Source: Trema orientale (lineage: Eukaryota; Streptophyta; Magnoliopsida; Rosales; Cannabaceae). Taken from it: a stretch of DNA of 64,000 nucleotides. Below are positions 1 through 11,799 of this stretch, piece after piece. The notes beneath the pieces are model-generated. The model saw only the letters and a list, made by a program, of their open reading frames with translations, did not search any database and had not been told where the DNA came from. The position numbers were made by a program, and so were the translations under genes. Location of the stretch: the NCBI GenBank assembly GCA_002914845.1, contig JXTC01000096.1, forward strand, positions 819,761 through 883,760, in the 5' to 3' direction. The stretch's first letter is position 1; each line of letters opens with the position of its first letter.

Positions 1-889
1 TGTTATATTCATACTAAAATAGTTTAGTTAGAATATGACTAATTTAATTAGATTAAATAATTAAATAGGAATAAAAAATTGAATAATGTGATTTAGGTTT
101 AATAGTTAAATTTTGGTAATATCACACTTATTTAATTTAGGCTATCCTTATTAATTAGATTAACTAGATTAGCCAAATTATTCCTATAATAATAAATTTA
201 GCTTTTTAGAAAATCTAGTAATTTATTAGGACCAATATGATTGGACTAGTAAATTAACCTAGAAAATTGTATTAGATATAATAACTAGGTTAAATAAAAC
301 ATTAGATGTTTATTAATAAAAACACATAAGATTTTAAAAATAATGAGTGGGAGAGGGGTATATGACAATACATCCCACGGTCTCCATTATTAATTAAGTA
401 CCGTGAGATTTAATTGACACCTAGAGACGCTTAGATTTCGTCCTCCCTACGGAGGGTGTCCATTTAAATTAATAACAAGGCTTAATTTCCAAGAGATAGG
501 ATTTTAGAATGTATTTCAAAATTGACCTACCCTACAGCAGCAATTTTGAGTTAAGTTGCTAAGATCTAAAATAATGGGTCACACTCATGAGGATACAATT
601 AAACTGTTAATAGTATCTTGACCATAAAACGGTAGTTAATAAATAAAAGAAAATATGAGATATTTTGATGTTTTATTTTTTAATTGAGAATGTCTCAATT
701 CAATTAATAATTATGTGACCTATCCTACGATGGCACCTAATTAGAGAAAATTGAATTACCGTAGAATTAGTAAATAAGTTTATGTGTCTACTTACTTGCA
801 TCGTGCATCATGTTTACTATTCCAAACTTTTTGTGATATTTATTTTTAAATATGTTAAATATTATTTTATTTATTTAATTTCAGCAAAC

Positions 890-1785
890 ATGTCAACCTC
901 GAATCCCATTATCGCTTTACTCTCAAACGAAAATTAACTGGAGATAATTTTATCAAGTGGAAAAGTAATATGAACATCATGCTTGTTAGTGAATACTACA
1001 AGTTTGTGCTTACGGAGGAATATCCTCCACAATCCGCCGCTAATTCTACTCATGCTGCACGAGAAAGCTATGAAAATTTGACTCATGCCAATAATAAAGC
1101 TCGCTGCTACATATTAGCAGGCATGATCGATGTGCTTAGAGCTAAGCACAAAAATATGGAGACTGCTTATGAGATAATGGAGTCTCTCCAGGCTATATTT
1201 GGGCAACAATCTAATCAATATCGCCATGATGCCATTAAAAAGGCTATGAATGCGAAGATAAAGAGAGGAACTCCGATGAGAGATCATGTTTTGAACATGA
1301 TCAATTACTTTGGAGAGGCTGAAGTTCACGGGGCTACGATTGATGACCGCACCCAAGTGAGTATGATTCTGGAATCACTCTCACCTGATTTTCCTCAGTT
1401 CAAGAGCAACTATATTATGAACAAGTTGAATTATATGATGACTCAACTGCTCAATGAACTGCAAACCTTCGAATCAATATCGAAAGATAAAGGTAAAGAT
1501 GGTTCAGCAACTGTTGCTGAAGCAAACGTTGCAAAAGAAAATCCCTCTACCTCTAACAAAAATAAGAAGAGGAAGAGAAAGGGTAGCTCTGGGTCTAAAC
1601 CTAAAAAGAGCAAGAAGGGTAACACAAGCACTAAGAAGAACAACTCCAAGGACAAAAAGCCTAAAGGAAAATGTTTTCATTGCGGAGTTGATGGGTATTA
1701 GAAGAGAAACTATAATAAGTATCTTTCCGAATCAAAAGAAAAGAAGAAAGGTAAATATGATTTACTTGTTCTAGAAGCTTATTTC
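890..1785 (+). pseudogene. copia A gag (UBN2-type capsid/nucleocapsid), broken
   Basis: The likely original start is the ATG at 890. A one-base shift gives a stop at about 935, and the frame reopens with the Met codon at 970, running as 243 codons to a TAG at 1699-1701. The protein has the copia capsid pattern (a helix-rich region with LNMINYFGEAEVHG), followed by a lysine-rich basic stretch and a nucleocapsid zinc knuckle starting CFHCGVDGY. In that knuckle the expected histidine reads as tyrosine. A Trp codon has become TAG, and the last cysteine reads as tyrosine after the stop, so the knuckle is destroyed. The frame continues past the stop toward the protease. Confidence 0.88.
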
Positions 1786-3165
1786 GTGGAAGAAGATTTA
1801 TTTGATTTATCTCCTTGGATAGTTGATTCAGGAGCCATTAATCATGTTTGTTCTTCTTTTCAAATGCTTAGTTCTTCAAGGGATCTTGCCGACAAGGAAT
1901 TCACGATAAGAGTGGGTAATAAAGCTAAAGTTTCGACAAAAGCAGTAGGAGTCGTCCGTCTTCATTTTAGGAATAAATTTTTGTTATTGAATAATATTTA
2001 TTTTATTCCTAGTTTTCGTAAGAATTTGATTTCTATTTCAAGACTATTTGAACAAATGTTTGGTGTTTCTTTTCTTAATAATGAGATTATTATTTCTAGA
2101 AATGGTTTAAATATTTGTTCTGTGAAAATGGAGAATAGACTTTAAATGTTAAGGCCGGACGAACAATCACTGCTTAATACCGAAATGTTTAAAGTAGAAC
2201 ATCCTAAATATAAAAAGCAAAAAATTTCTCATGACGACAATACATATCTTTAGCACCTTAGGTTAGGGCGTATCAATCTAGATAGGATAAACAGGCTTGT
2301 AAAGAATGGTCTTTTAAGAGAGCTAAAAGTTGGCACTCTACCAGTCTATGAATCTTATCTAGAAGGGAAAATGACTAAGAGAATTTTCTCAGCAAAGGGC
2401 GAAAGGGTCAAAGAACCACTTGAGCTTGTGCATAGTGATGTATGTGGTCCATTAAATGTACAAGTAAGAAGTGCTTATGAATACTTTGTCACATTTATTG
2501 ACAATTATTCACGATATGGATACGTGTACCTAATACAAAGAAAATCTGAAACCTTTGAAAAGTTCGAAGAATTCATAGCAGAAGCTGAAAAGTAATTAGA
2601 TAAGTTATTAAAAACTCTTCGATCAAATCGATGACGTGAATATCTTGATAATGAATTCAAAGATCACTTACTGGAGAATGGCATCCTATCCCAACTCACA
2701 GCACCTGGAACACTACAACATAATGGTGTTGCAGAAAGGAGAAACCGAACGTTACTTGATATGGTTAGATCAATGATGAGCTACTCTTCCCTACCACTCT
2801 CATTTTGGGGTTATGCATTACAAACCTCTGTTTACATTTTGAATGTAATACCTTCCGAGTCTATCCAAAAGACACCTTTAGAGTTATGGAATGAGCGTAA
2901 ACCTAGTTTATGTCATATTCGCATATGGGGGTGCCCAGCACATGTACTGAAAGGAAAGCCTGGAAGCTAGAACCACGTACAGATGTTTGTTTATTTGTAG
3001 GTTATCTAAAAGGCACAAGAGGAGGTTTATTTTGTAGTCCTCAAGAGAAAAAGGTATTTGTATTGACAAATACCACTTTTCTTGAAAATGACTATATGAC
3101 AGATTCCAAACCTCAAAGTAAAGTTGTACTAGAGGAATTACTTTCTAATCAGATCAGACCATAAC
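1786..3165 (+). pseudogene. copia A protease and integrase region, broken
   Basis: An aspartic protease remnant shows the active-site triad in IVDSGAINHVCSS at about 1820. It is followed by the pre-integrase zinc region, which has a stop at about 2252, and the integrase core. The first catalytic Asp is present in HSDVCGP (about 2433). The segment for the second catalytic Asp reads RSN-R-stop-REY near 2622, so this Asp is replaced by Asn and the following Gly codon is TGA. The Glu motif is intact as NGVAERRNRT (about 2725). A frame change near 2945-2970 separates the core from the C-terminal integrase region (FVGYLKGTRGG, about 2995). No functional integrase can be made. Confidence 0.88.
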
Positions 3166-3224
3166 CAACAACAGTTGTTGAACGATAAAATTATGAGACC
3201 ACTATTCTAGATCAGAATACTTTA

Positions 3225-4897
3225 GCAACTCGACATAGTGGGAGAGTTATTAGACCACTTGCTCGCTGTAGGGAAGTTGAAGAAGCACATGTTGCTGTTT
3301 CCGATAGCAGCCAAGATGACCCATTGATATACAAGCATGCAATGGAAGATTCTGATAAGGAAAAATGGCAAGAGACTATGAACCAAGAAATGAAATCTAT
3401 GTATTACAATTCTGTCTAGAAACTTGCTGATCCACCTGAAGATATCTGGCCCATTAGATGTAAATGGATCTATAAAAAAAAAAAGAGGTGTAGATGGAAA
3501 AGTTGAAATGTTCAAGGCTAGGTTAGTGGCAAAGGGTTATACCCAAAAAAAAGGAGTCGATTATGAAGAGACTTTCTCGACAGTAGCCATGCTTAAATCC
3601 ATATGTATCTTCTTATCCATTACTGCATGTTTTAGATTATGAAATATGGCAAATGGACGTCAAGACAGATTTTTTGAATGGCTATCTTGAAGAAAGCATC
3701 TATATGGTACAACCAGAAGGTTTTGTAGCTAAAGGCCAAGAGCAGAAAGTCTACAAGCTACTTAGGTCCATTTATAGACTTAAGCAAGCTTCAAGATTAT
3801 AGAATTTAAGATTTGATGAGACGATTAAATCTTATGGTTTCGATCAAAATGTTGATAAATCTTGTGTATACAAGCACATCAAAGACAAGAAAGTAGTCTT
3901 CCTAGTTCTTTATGTAGATGATATTTTGCTCATTGGGAATGATGTGGAAATATTATCAAATGTAAAGAAGTGGCTAGCCGAGCAATTCTAAATGAAAGAT
4001 TTAGGAGAAGCAAGTTATGTGCTTGGGATCCAGATTATTCGAGATCACAAGAACAGACTTTTGGCACTGTCTCGAGCATCCTATATTGATAAAGTGCTCA
4101 TTCATTTTTTGATGCAGAACTCCACGAAAGAAGAATTACCTTCTCGACATGGAGTTATCCTTTCCAAAGAGCAATGTCCCAAGACACCTCAAGAGGAAGA
4201 GGATATGAGACGAGTTCTTTATGGGTCTGCAGTTGGCAGCCTTATATACGTCATGTTGTGTACTAGGCCTGACATATGCTACGCAGTAGGGATAGTCAGC
4301 CGCTTTCAATCAAATAAAGGATTAGATCACTAGATAGCGGCAAAGTATATTCTCAAGTATCTTAGGAGAACGAGAAATTATATGCTGGTTTATTTAAGTC
4401 AAGACTTGATTCCTACTGGTTACACTGATTCTGATTTTCAATCAGACAAAGATACTCGAAAGTCGACATCTGGGTCAGTATTCACTCCTAGTAGTGGAGC
4501 CGTTGTCTGGAGAAGTGTTAAACATTCCAGCACTGCAGATTCTACTATGGAAGCAGAATACATAGCAGCTTGTGAAGCAGCTAAAGAAGCAGTTTGGCCC
4601 AGAAAGTTCTTTACTGATTTGGAAGTTGTTCCAAATATGGATAAGCCACTGACTTTATACTGTGACAACAGTGGAGTAGTAGCGAATTCAAAAGAACCAA
4701 GAAATCACAAGAGAGGAAAGCATATAGAGAGGAAGTATCATCTGATTAGAGAAATAATACATCGAGGAGACGTGGCCATTATAAAGATAGCATCCGAAAA
4801 TAATATTGCTAATCTTTTTACAAAAATGCTTCCAGAGAAGACTTTTGAGAGTCACTTGGAGGGTTTAGGATTGAGAGACATGTCTCACCTGCTTTAG
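3225..4897 (+). pseudogene. copia A reverse transcriptase and RNase H, broken
   Basis: RT begins near 3330 (region around DPLIYKHAMEDSDK) and includes the catalytic box LYVDDILLIGND at about 3908. Stops occur at about 3417, 3800, 3990 and 4332, and there is a frame break around 3640. The RNase H part is an uninterrupted 171-codon frame at 4382-4897. It carries TDSDF, STMEAEYIA and the YCDN motif, and ends in the usual family tail before a TAG. The polypurine tract and LTR follow directly. The intact RNase H against a broken RT suggests moderately old decay. Confidence 0.9.
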
Positions 4898-4911
4898 GGC
4901 AAGTGGGAGAT

Positions 4912-6520
4912 TGTTAGGGTTTATGTCCTAAANTGATGTGTTGACATCACAATAGAGGTACTTTATATAATTCGATTATATAGGACTGGACCAGACATAA
5001 TTTGAATCTCACATAAATTCTGTTAACTATTGAGAGTTCAAATAATCTCACTAGATGATCATATGTAGATCAATCTTAATCCTGAGTAGTTATAGACTCC
5101 TATTTATAACATTATGTTCTTTAACATACTTATTAAAGGCTTATTTTTTAAACAGATCGAAATACTTGTATCTTGGGAGCATGATGAGATGAGTAGCTGG
5201 AAATGTAACTTATAGATATGGAATCCATTCCTTCTATCAGGAAGCTAGAAAGATGAATCCCTTGTGTATTGATTCAGGACTTGAACAGTTTGAGTACTCA
5301 ATTTATAATAGATTTATAAATTATTTGTTCAGTGGAGAATCAATGGTACACAAGGATAAAGATGTAACTAGAGAGGTAAATGGAATATAACCTAGCTCCA
5401 ATTGTGAATTGTCTATGGAGGATTGAACTACATGTAATGATTAAAACGATAGACTGCTCGTTGTTTTCTGAGTAAATTAATTCTGTAATTTCAAGAGTAC
5501 AATTCCAGATTTTTAGTGAGTAATACTAGAATTAATAAATTAGACAAATTAATTAAAGAGTTTAATTAATTATTATAATTTATTGGAGCTTGAATTACAG
5601 GTCCATAGGTCCCCAATTCCACCTCTTACAAACACTATACTGGGTATTATATTATTTCTGTTACTGCACACTTTGTCTTGATAAATAGTTTATCTATATG
5701 TAATTAATAATTATTATTAATTAATTAATTAATTTTGAATTAATTAATTTAAATTTATGGAGAAATAAGTTTTCTAATTTGTTTAAATTTTGAATTTAAA
5801 AATATCTAATTATCAGATAATTAGATAAACAGAAATTGGGAAACTGACTGAAAGTGAAATACTCTTCCTTGAAGAAGTAAGTTATTTGCTAGTTTATATA
5901 TATATATACATATTAATTAATTAATTAGATTAGACAGATATATATATATATACACATAAGTTTACGCTTTCTAAAGAAAGAAAAACAAGTCATGGTTTTG
6001 TTTGAAAAAATGGTTACGGCCAATTTTTTCTAAAACTAATATATATAATGATTAATTAATATGATTAATTAATTAATTTATTAAATAGTTTAATAAATGT
6101 ATATATATAAAAAGAAAACCGTAGCCAAAAAGAGAAAAAATTACGTATTATTTTTTACAGAGCCTCCATAAGCTAGAGAAAAAAAGAAGAGAGTCTTCCT
6201 ATTCTCTGTAGAACAAGCTCTTACAATCTCATGTGTTGAGAATATTGTAAGGGCCTAAAGTGTGTTTTTTTAAGAAATTGTATGCAACGCCCATACGTTC
6301 ATCCAGTTGTGCTTGAGACTTAGATTGGAAGATTGTGATTTAGAAGACAAAAAAGTTAGGATCCGCTGATAGGCTATAAGAGGTATTAGATCTATTCTCT
6401 TTGTATATTTCTATTTGCTATGAATTAATATTATGCACTCATATGGTCAATTGTTTTGAGAAAATTTTTAAATGTTCCTGGGCCAATCTTGGGCTGCGAA
6501 AATCGTTTTTAAATCCAACA
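4912..6520 (+). repeat. 3' LTR of copia A
   Basis: The LTR is 1609 bp, beginning TGTTAGGGTTTATGTCC just after the polypurine tract and ending AATCCAACA. It contains long AT-palindromic runs (about 5700-6110) that hold TATA-like sequences. The more GC-rich 6150-6350 part probably contains the transcription start and R/U5. One ambiguous base lies at 4933. The 5' LTR is not in the window, so divergence cannot be judged. Confidence 0.88.
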
Positions 6521-6653
6521 TATATAACTACCATTGTTAAAAACATATATCACAAAAATATAATTAAGGATATCTATCTTAATACTGAAGTAAATAATGA
6601 TTATTCATAATCTTAAGATATATTATTAGAGCTATTAATGTTATCCAATATTA
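6521..6653. other. short AT-rich spacer
   Basis: This stretch lies between copia A and the SINE. No gene is seen. Its last bases (6640-6653) form the left target-site duplication of the SINE. Confidence 0.6.
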
Positions 6654-6802
6654 GTCCACTGGTGTTGGTTCAGTGGATGGGGTGGAATAAGGATTAGATA
6701 CTGGGTTAGGAGTTCGACTCCTAGAGTGCGTGAGTTATTTTTCTTTCTTTGTAATAAGTGAAGATCATTAGTTAAGTCCCACTTTTTTCAAAAAAAAAAA
6801 GT
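6654..6802 (+). mobile_element. tRNA-derived SINE
   Basis: This is a unit of about 149 bp with an internal RNA polymerase III promoter: an A-box-like TGGTTCAGTGG at 6666-6676 and a B-box-like AGTTCGACTCC at 6711-6721. It ends in an A-run at about 6790-6800. Flanking 14-bp direct repeats, GTTATCCAATATTA (6640-6653) and GCTATTCAATATTA (6803-6816), fit a target-site duplication with two mismatches. No acceptor-stem pairing is visible, so it is not a tRNA gene. The target sequence reappears at about 8655 without the insertion. Confidence 0.72.
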
Positions 6803-6973
6803 GCTATTCAATATTATTTAATTTAAAGGTGATATAATGGACCTTTAGTGGAATGAACTATTACTAATATATTTGATTCAATTAAATAAGAATTAATTAG
6901 AATTGGGCCTAGTATATTGTAGTTTGTGAAAATTAGGCCTTGTACGGTATTTTTGGAAAAGAATTGGAGAAAT

Positions 6974-8549
6974 TATTGGGAACTTAAGGTTTCAATCTTA
7001 CTCACTCTTATTTTGAAGATAACAAACATTTAATTTAGTACTAATGATCTAACTTGAGTGTGTAGTGAAATAGCTTTAAAAGTTCTAACTCAAGTTAATC
7101 AAGAAATCAAGCTTGAAAATGGATGCATTTTGGGCTTAGTAGAATCAAGCTTGAAAATGGATGGAGAAGAGCTTGAAGACAAAGATCAAGAATACAAGAC
7201 TTGGACTAGCAAAAGGTTAAACACGTAGCTCTCGTATTTGAATATTTGTTTACACATAATATGATCTAAATGGCTCAAATTTTTCATAAAATTGGAAATT
7301 TCTAAACAAATACTGTCAAACTTATTTATCTCTAATTAAAATAAGAAATTTATTTTAGACAAGCTTTTAAAATGGTTTATGAATTTCTATAGTTTCCATA
7401 TTATATAAAAAAATCAATTTATGAAGTCACATTTTGAAAATAATTGAAAAAGACTTGAAATAAAATTCAAATATTACTCTCGGATAGATTTGGCCAACCG
7501 GCCTCCAGAATCGGTCTACCGATTCCCTTGCATATTTTCAGCAATTTTCAGATTCGACCATTAGAACTGCACTACCAACGACAAGTATTTTCGGTCGTCC
7601 AAAAATACACTTTCGGTCTACCGAAAATAACAGAATGTCTGTCAAACGGTTATAAACGACTAGTTTTCATTCAAGTCTATAAATAGAAGCTTTTCTAACA
7701 CTTGAAACAACCTTTGAACTTCCTTACATTGCTTATATCATATATTCAAGTTGTTCAAATCAATTTTTATGATTCAAACTTTCAAATCCACTTTTTCACA
7801 AAAATTAATTGAGCCAAACTAGATCATATCTTGTGTTTACATCTATTTTCTCTAAACTTACTTGTATCAAATACTTTCATTAGAGAGAGATTCTAGTTGA
7901 GAGATTCAACAAAAACCAAAATTGTAATTGTGAGGTGAGGGTGCCACCGGAGTCTAAACAACTCGATTTAAATGAGGTTGCCACCGAAGTCTAAACAACT
8001 CGAGTATAGGTGAGGTTGTCACTGTAGTCTAAACAATCCGTGAGTTGATGAGATTGGCACCATTGTCTAAACAACCCGGTATAGGTGAGATTGGAAACAG
8101 AGTCTAAACAATTCGAGATAGGCGTAATAGAGCCAGAGTCAAAGCTATTGTAAAAGTGTGAGTGTGCCTAAGGAGAAATCACTCGTTGTGTACAAGGGTC
8201 GGTCAAGCCCATAATCTTGATCCAAATAGTGGAAGCTCAAAGCAAGTTGCCGAGGGCCGGAGACGTAGGCAAATCGTCGTGTTTGTCGAACCTCGTAAAA
8301 ACTAAATTTGTACTTTCTCTATCCCTACACTCTTTACTTTATTGTAAGCTATTTATTTGAGTGTTTGATATTTAGTGTGCTTAATAGACTTGCTATTATT
8401 GTTATATACTTGGCATTATTGTTCATTTAGCTTATAAGTTTCAAAATAGTGATCTATGGTTTTACATAGTTGAAAAGTTTCTTAACAAGTTTTAAAACTC
8501 AATTCACCCCCCTCTTGAATAGTCAATCTTGGGCTAATAATAGTTAACA
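6974..8549 (+). mobile_element. solo LTR, SIRE-like copia
   Basis: The sequence from TATTGGGAACTTAAGG (6974) to AGTTAACA (8549) has LTR character: 1576 bp, a TATA-like CTATAAATAG at about 7677, a late part with CCGGAGACGTAGGC, and an end with AATTCACCCCCCTCTTG, which I recognise as typical of SIRE-type copia LTRs. Flanks GAAAT (6969-6973) and AAAAT (8550-8554) form a five-base target duplication with one mismatch. The related segment at 8816-8845 reads straight through the junction, so it acts as an empty site. No internal region or second LTR is present, so a solo LTR left by recombination is the simplest reading. Family naming is from memory. Confidence 0.75.
7928..8125 (+). repeat. five-unit tandem repeat within the solo LTR
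   Basis: About five units of 38-44 bp share the core GAGGTTGCCACCGAAGTC plus TAAACAACTCG. Units differ at several positions, so the array is old. It lies in the probable transcribed (R/U5) half of the LTR. Confidence 0.75.
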
Positions 8550-8935
8550 AAAATACAGTGGGCTTAATTTTTTCTAGATCTTGTACCATATTTTTTAGAA
8601 AAATATCAGTTTTTAAAAAAAATTTAGAAATATATCATTTTTTAAAATAGTAAATAGTGTTATTCAATATTATTTAATTTAAAGGTGATATAATGGACCT
8701 TTAGTAGAATGGACTATTACTAATATATTTGGTTCAAGTAAACAAGAATTCATTAGAATTGGACCTAGTATAATGTAGTTTTTGAAGATTAGGCCTTATA
8801 CGGTATTTTTAGAAAAGAATTTGAAAAACACGGCGGGCTTATTTTTTTAATCTTGTACCGTATTGTTTAGAAAAATATCAGTTTGAAAAAAAAATTAGAA
8901 AAATATCATTTTTTAAAATAGTAAATAGTAATTGA
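8550..8935 (+). repeat. tandem/segmental repeat paired with 6803-6973
   Basis: The segment at about 8655-8836 (TTATTCAATATTATTTAATT onward) is a diverged copy of 6805-6973. In addition, 8553-8660 (ACAGTGGGCTTAATTTTTTC onward) recurs at 8829-8935 (ACGGCGGGCTTA onward), giving a period of about 276 bp. Together this is a two-copy tandem duplication whose first copy was later interrupted by the solo LTR and bordered by the SINE. It is non-coding. Confidence 0.75.
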
Positions 8936-10189
8936 TAACCAGTTTTCAAGCACAAGTAACTAATAACTGAAAGTATTTATAACTGGTACATAATTTGTAA
9001 CTAGTAACTAGTAACTAATTTTCAGACATTAGTAACTAGTAACCATTTTAAAAATGATATTTTTTTAAAACCTTTTTAAAAAGTGGTATTTATCTTAAAA
9101 AAAAGCGCTATGAGGATTGGAAAACAATTTGACCATCGTATTTTTGTAATTATTATTATTTTTTTATTGGTAGAAGTGTTAGAAATCCTTGTAGTTTAAG
9201 TTAAAGAGGAAATTTGATTTTCTATGGTAATTTCTCAAAAAAAAATGAAAAATCCCATATTTTGAATATTATTGGAAAAATCTCAAACTTAATTAGAAAT
9301 ACACAACTTTTCAAAGTATTTAGAAAAATATCACCTTTTATTAATTGATGAGATACTTGAGATAACTAGTCAAGTTACCTTATGTAACTTAACTAGTTAC
9401 TTTAAATAACTAGACTGATTACCCCAAATAACCCAAGTAGTTACCTCAAGGACCATTAAAAAATACAAATTTTGAATAAAAATTGGTGTTTTCTAAATAT
9501 TTATTAAAAGTATTTACTTTTCTAAGAAAAATTTAGAAAATGATATTTTTCTAAAACACTTTGGGATTTTTTGAAAAAACTCAGTTTGTCTGGAATTTTT
9601 TAATTTTTAATACTTTGGGTATAGAATTTTGTAAGAAGCCCTAAGTTAAATCAACCAAATAGACCCCTTGCTTACATAGAACAAGAATTAGACCGTTCAA
9701 TAAATGGGTCTTATGTATACCAAAATAACAAAAATTTGAGCCTATTTTAAGTAAATGTCTATTTTTTAAATGTTGTAGTAAAATAATTAGTATATCTATA
9801 TATATACCAATTATGATGTATCAAGCATAAAAGTTAATATACTAAGTATATAAACTAAAGCTGGTATTTTAGAAAATATGCCAAGTGTAAAAATACATAT
9901 ACTTAGTTATTTATTTAGCTATAAAAAGAGAAAAATAGATGTTTATTAAAACAAAGTGTAAAAAAAAAAAAAAAAAAAAAAAGATATACACTCTAATTTG
10001 CCTTAAAAAAGAAGTACTTTAATGGGCTCCTAGCACCTGACACTATGATTCCATGAAGAGAAAAGTACGCTACACGCACATTTTCTAAGTGATATGTTAA
10101 TGAATATCCTTTTTTCATTTTAGTGAATTCTATATCCTTTTTTAAGTATTAATGACTATAGTTTAGCATTATATCCTTATGTATGTAAG
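8936..10189. other. AT-rich intergenic sequence with short GTAAC-type repeats
   Basis: No gene is visible. The stretches 8936-9045 and 9350-9450 are rich in TAACTAGTAACT/GTTACC words. A 21-base A run lies near 9960. Some A/T-rich inverted segments may be remains of fold-back elements, but no clean ends were found. Confidence 0.5.
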
Positions 10190-10640
10190 TTAATTTGGTA
10201 TGTTCATGTATGTAATTAATTTACCAATATACATACTATAATATATAACTAATTTATCGGTGTATATAATTTATTTACCATAATGTATAATTAATTTACT
10301 GCTGTATATATTTCATTTACCATAATATATAATTTATTTACCACAATATATAATTCATTTACCAATGTATATTTTACCAGTGAATATAATTCGTTATTTA
10401 TAGATTTATATAATTTATTTACTGGTGTATATAATTAATTTACCATACTTTATAATTAATTTATCAGTGTATATAATTTATTTACAATAGTATATAATTC
10501 ATTTACTGGTATATAATTTACTTGCCATTGTTTATTTTTTATTTATCGGCATATATAATTAATTTAACGGTGTATATAATTTATTTACCGGTGTATATAG
10601 ATAGATTACTGGTGTATATCAATTATCTATATATATATAT
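10190..10640 (+). repeat. AT-rich minisatellite, unit about 21 bp
   Basis: About twenty degenerate units alternate between forms like GTATATAATTTATTTACCG and TATATAATTAATTTACCA. There is no spacer structure of the CRISPR kind, because the repeats abut. Short open frames here are low-complexity artefacts. Confidence 0.85.
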
Positions 10641-10669
10641 TAAGCCTGAAGCTCAAAACTCTGATAGCT

Positions 10670-11340
10670 TCTTTGATCACCATTTTATTTTAAAATTTTT
10701 AGAAAAATCCTAATTTTTTCATGATATGATTGGTCTAATCATTATTTTTCTTTGCTATGATTGGTTGTAAAATATACATGTATTATATAATATTGTATTT
10801 AATTTAATATTAATGATATCTTATAAGAAATTTAGTTCATCGAATCGAACAAATGATTGTGCTACATTCGTCTCATCAAAATAAATATAGAGAGAGATAA
10901 AAACATAATTTAATATTTTATAAAATATTATATTTAATTTAATATTAATTATTACTTATACTAAATTTAGTTCATCGAACGTCAAAAAGTTGTGTTACGT
11001 TCGTCTCATCAAAATAAATAAAGAGATAAATATATTTTTTGATGTTGAAATACATTGAACCTAACTATATCTTTGATCATTATTCTATTTTTAAAATTTT
11101 TAGAAAAATTCTAATTTTTTCATGATATGATTGGTCCTATCATTATTTTTCTTTGCTATGATTGGTTGTAATATATACATGTATTATATAATATTGTATT
11201 TAATTTAATATTAATGATAGCTAATAATAAATTTAATTCATCGAACAAATGGTTGTGCTACATTCGTCTCATCAAAATAAATATAGAGATAAATATATTT
11301 TTTAATGTTGAAATACATTGAACTTAACTATACATTAGGT
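10670..11340 (+). repeat. tandem duplication, period about 400 bp
   Basis: The block 10680-10815 (with CATGATATGATTGGTCTAAT) recurs at 11082-11220 with about 95% identity by eye. A subunit containing TTCGTCTCATCAAAATAAAT appears three times, at about 10868, 11002 and 11260. It is non-coding and probably a remnant of a dispersed repeat. Confidence 0.8.
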
Positions 11341-11685
11341 AAATCATGGTATATAAATTATTTACTTGAATTAAAAAAAAAAAACTGATCTTGAAAGATT
11401 AAAAAAAAACCTATTAGTAGTATATCACTAGTACAGATTGCCCAAAAAAAAATAAATGTCTGATACTCGAAAGTTCGACTATTGACTAAACACGTTTATC
11501 GGTTTATGCAAATAACAAACTATGTCAATCATAGTCAGCAAACTCACAAGATAAAAACGCACCCAAAACAAATTTATTTATCAAAAGGAAGAAAATTAAG
11601 ACCAAAAGAAAATTGAAAAAGAAAAAATAAGCTTCATATGGGAACATTGAATATATCAACAAACCGTTTGTATTACCCAGCTTTA
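11341..11685. other. AT-rich intergenic sequence
   Basis: A-runs and no recognisable gene or repeat boundary were seen. Confidence 0.5.
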
Positions 11686-11799
11686 TTCATAAGAAATTTT
11701 GGAAACAAGAAAATCCAAAAAGCTTACGGCTCCATGGCTTTGGATTTTTTATGAGTTGTACAATCACAGTAGTTGTCACTTTGTTCCAACTTGGCATTT

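Larger units (their letters stand above)
1..6520 (+). mobile_element. Ty1/copia retrotransposon A, degenerate, 5' LTR outside window
   Basis: This is the 3' part of an LTR retrotransposon in plus orientation. Positions 1-889 look like its untranslated leader. Gag begins about 890 and is followed by protease, integrase, RT and RNase H in copia order (integrase before RT). A polypurine tract (AAGTGGGAGAT, about 4901-4911) precedes the 3' LTR, which starts TGTTAGGG at 4912 and ends CCAACA at 6520. The 5-bp target duplication would be TATAT at 6521-6525, but its partner is outside the window. Reading frames carry many stops and shifts, so it is not autonomous. Copia superfamily assignment is secure; the lineage is not determined. 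Confidence 0.93.

Noticed and set aside
6660..6725. Possible tRNA gene
   Set aside because: Only A- and B-box-like motifs are present. There is no acceptor stem or anticodon arm, and an A-tail plus target duplications show a SINE.
10190..10640. Regular repeats that might suggest a CRISPR-like array
   Set aside because: Units abut without unique spacers, are AT-rich and degenerate, and the DNA is plant nuclear.
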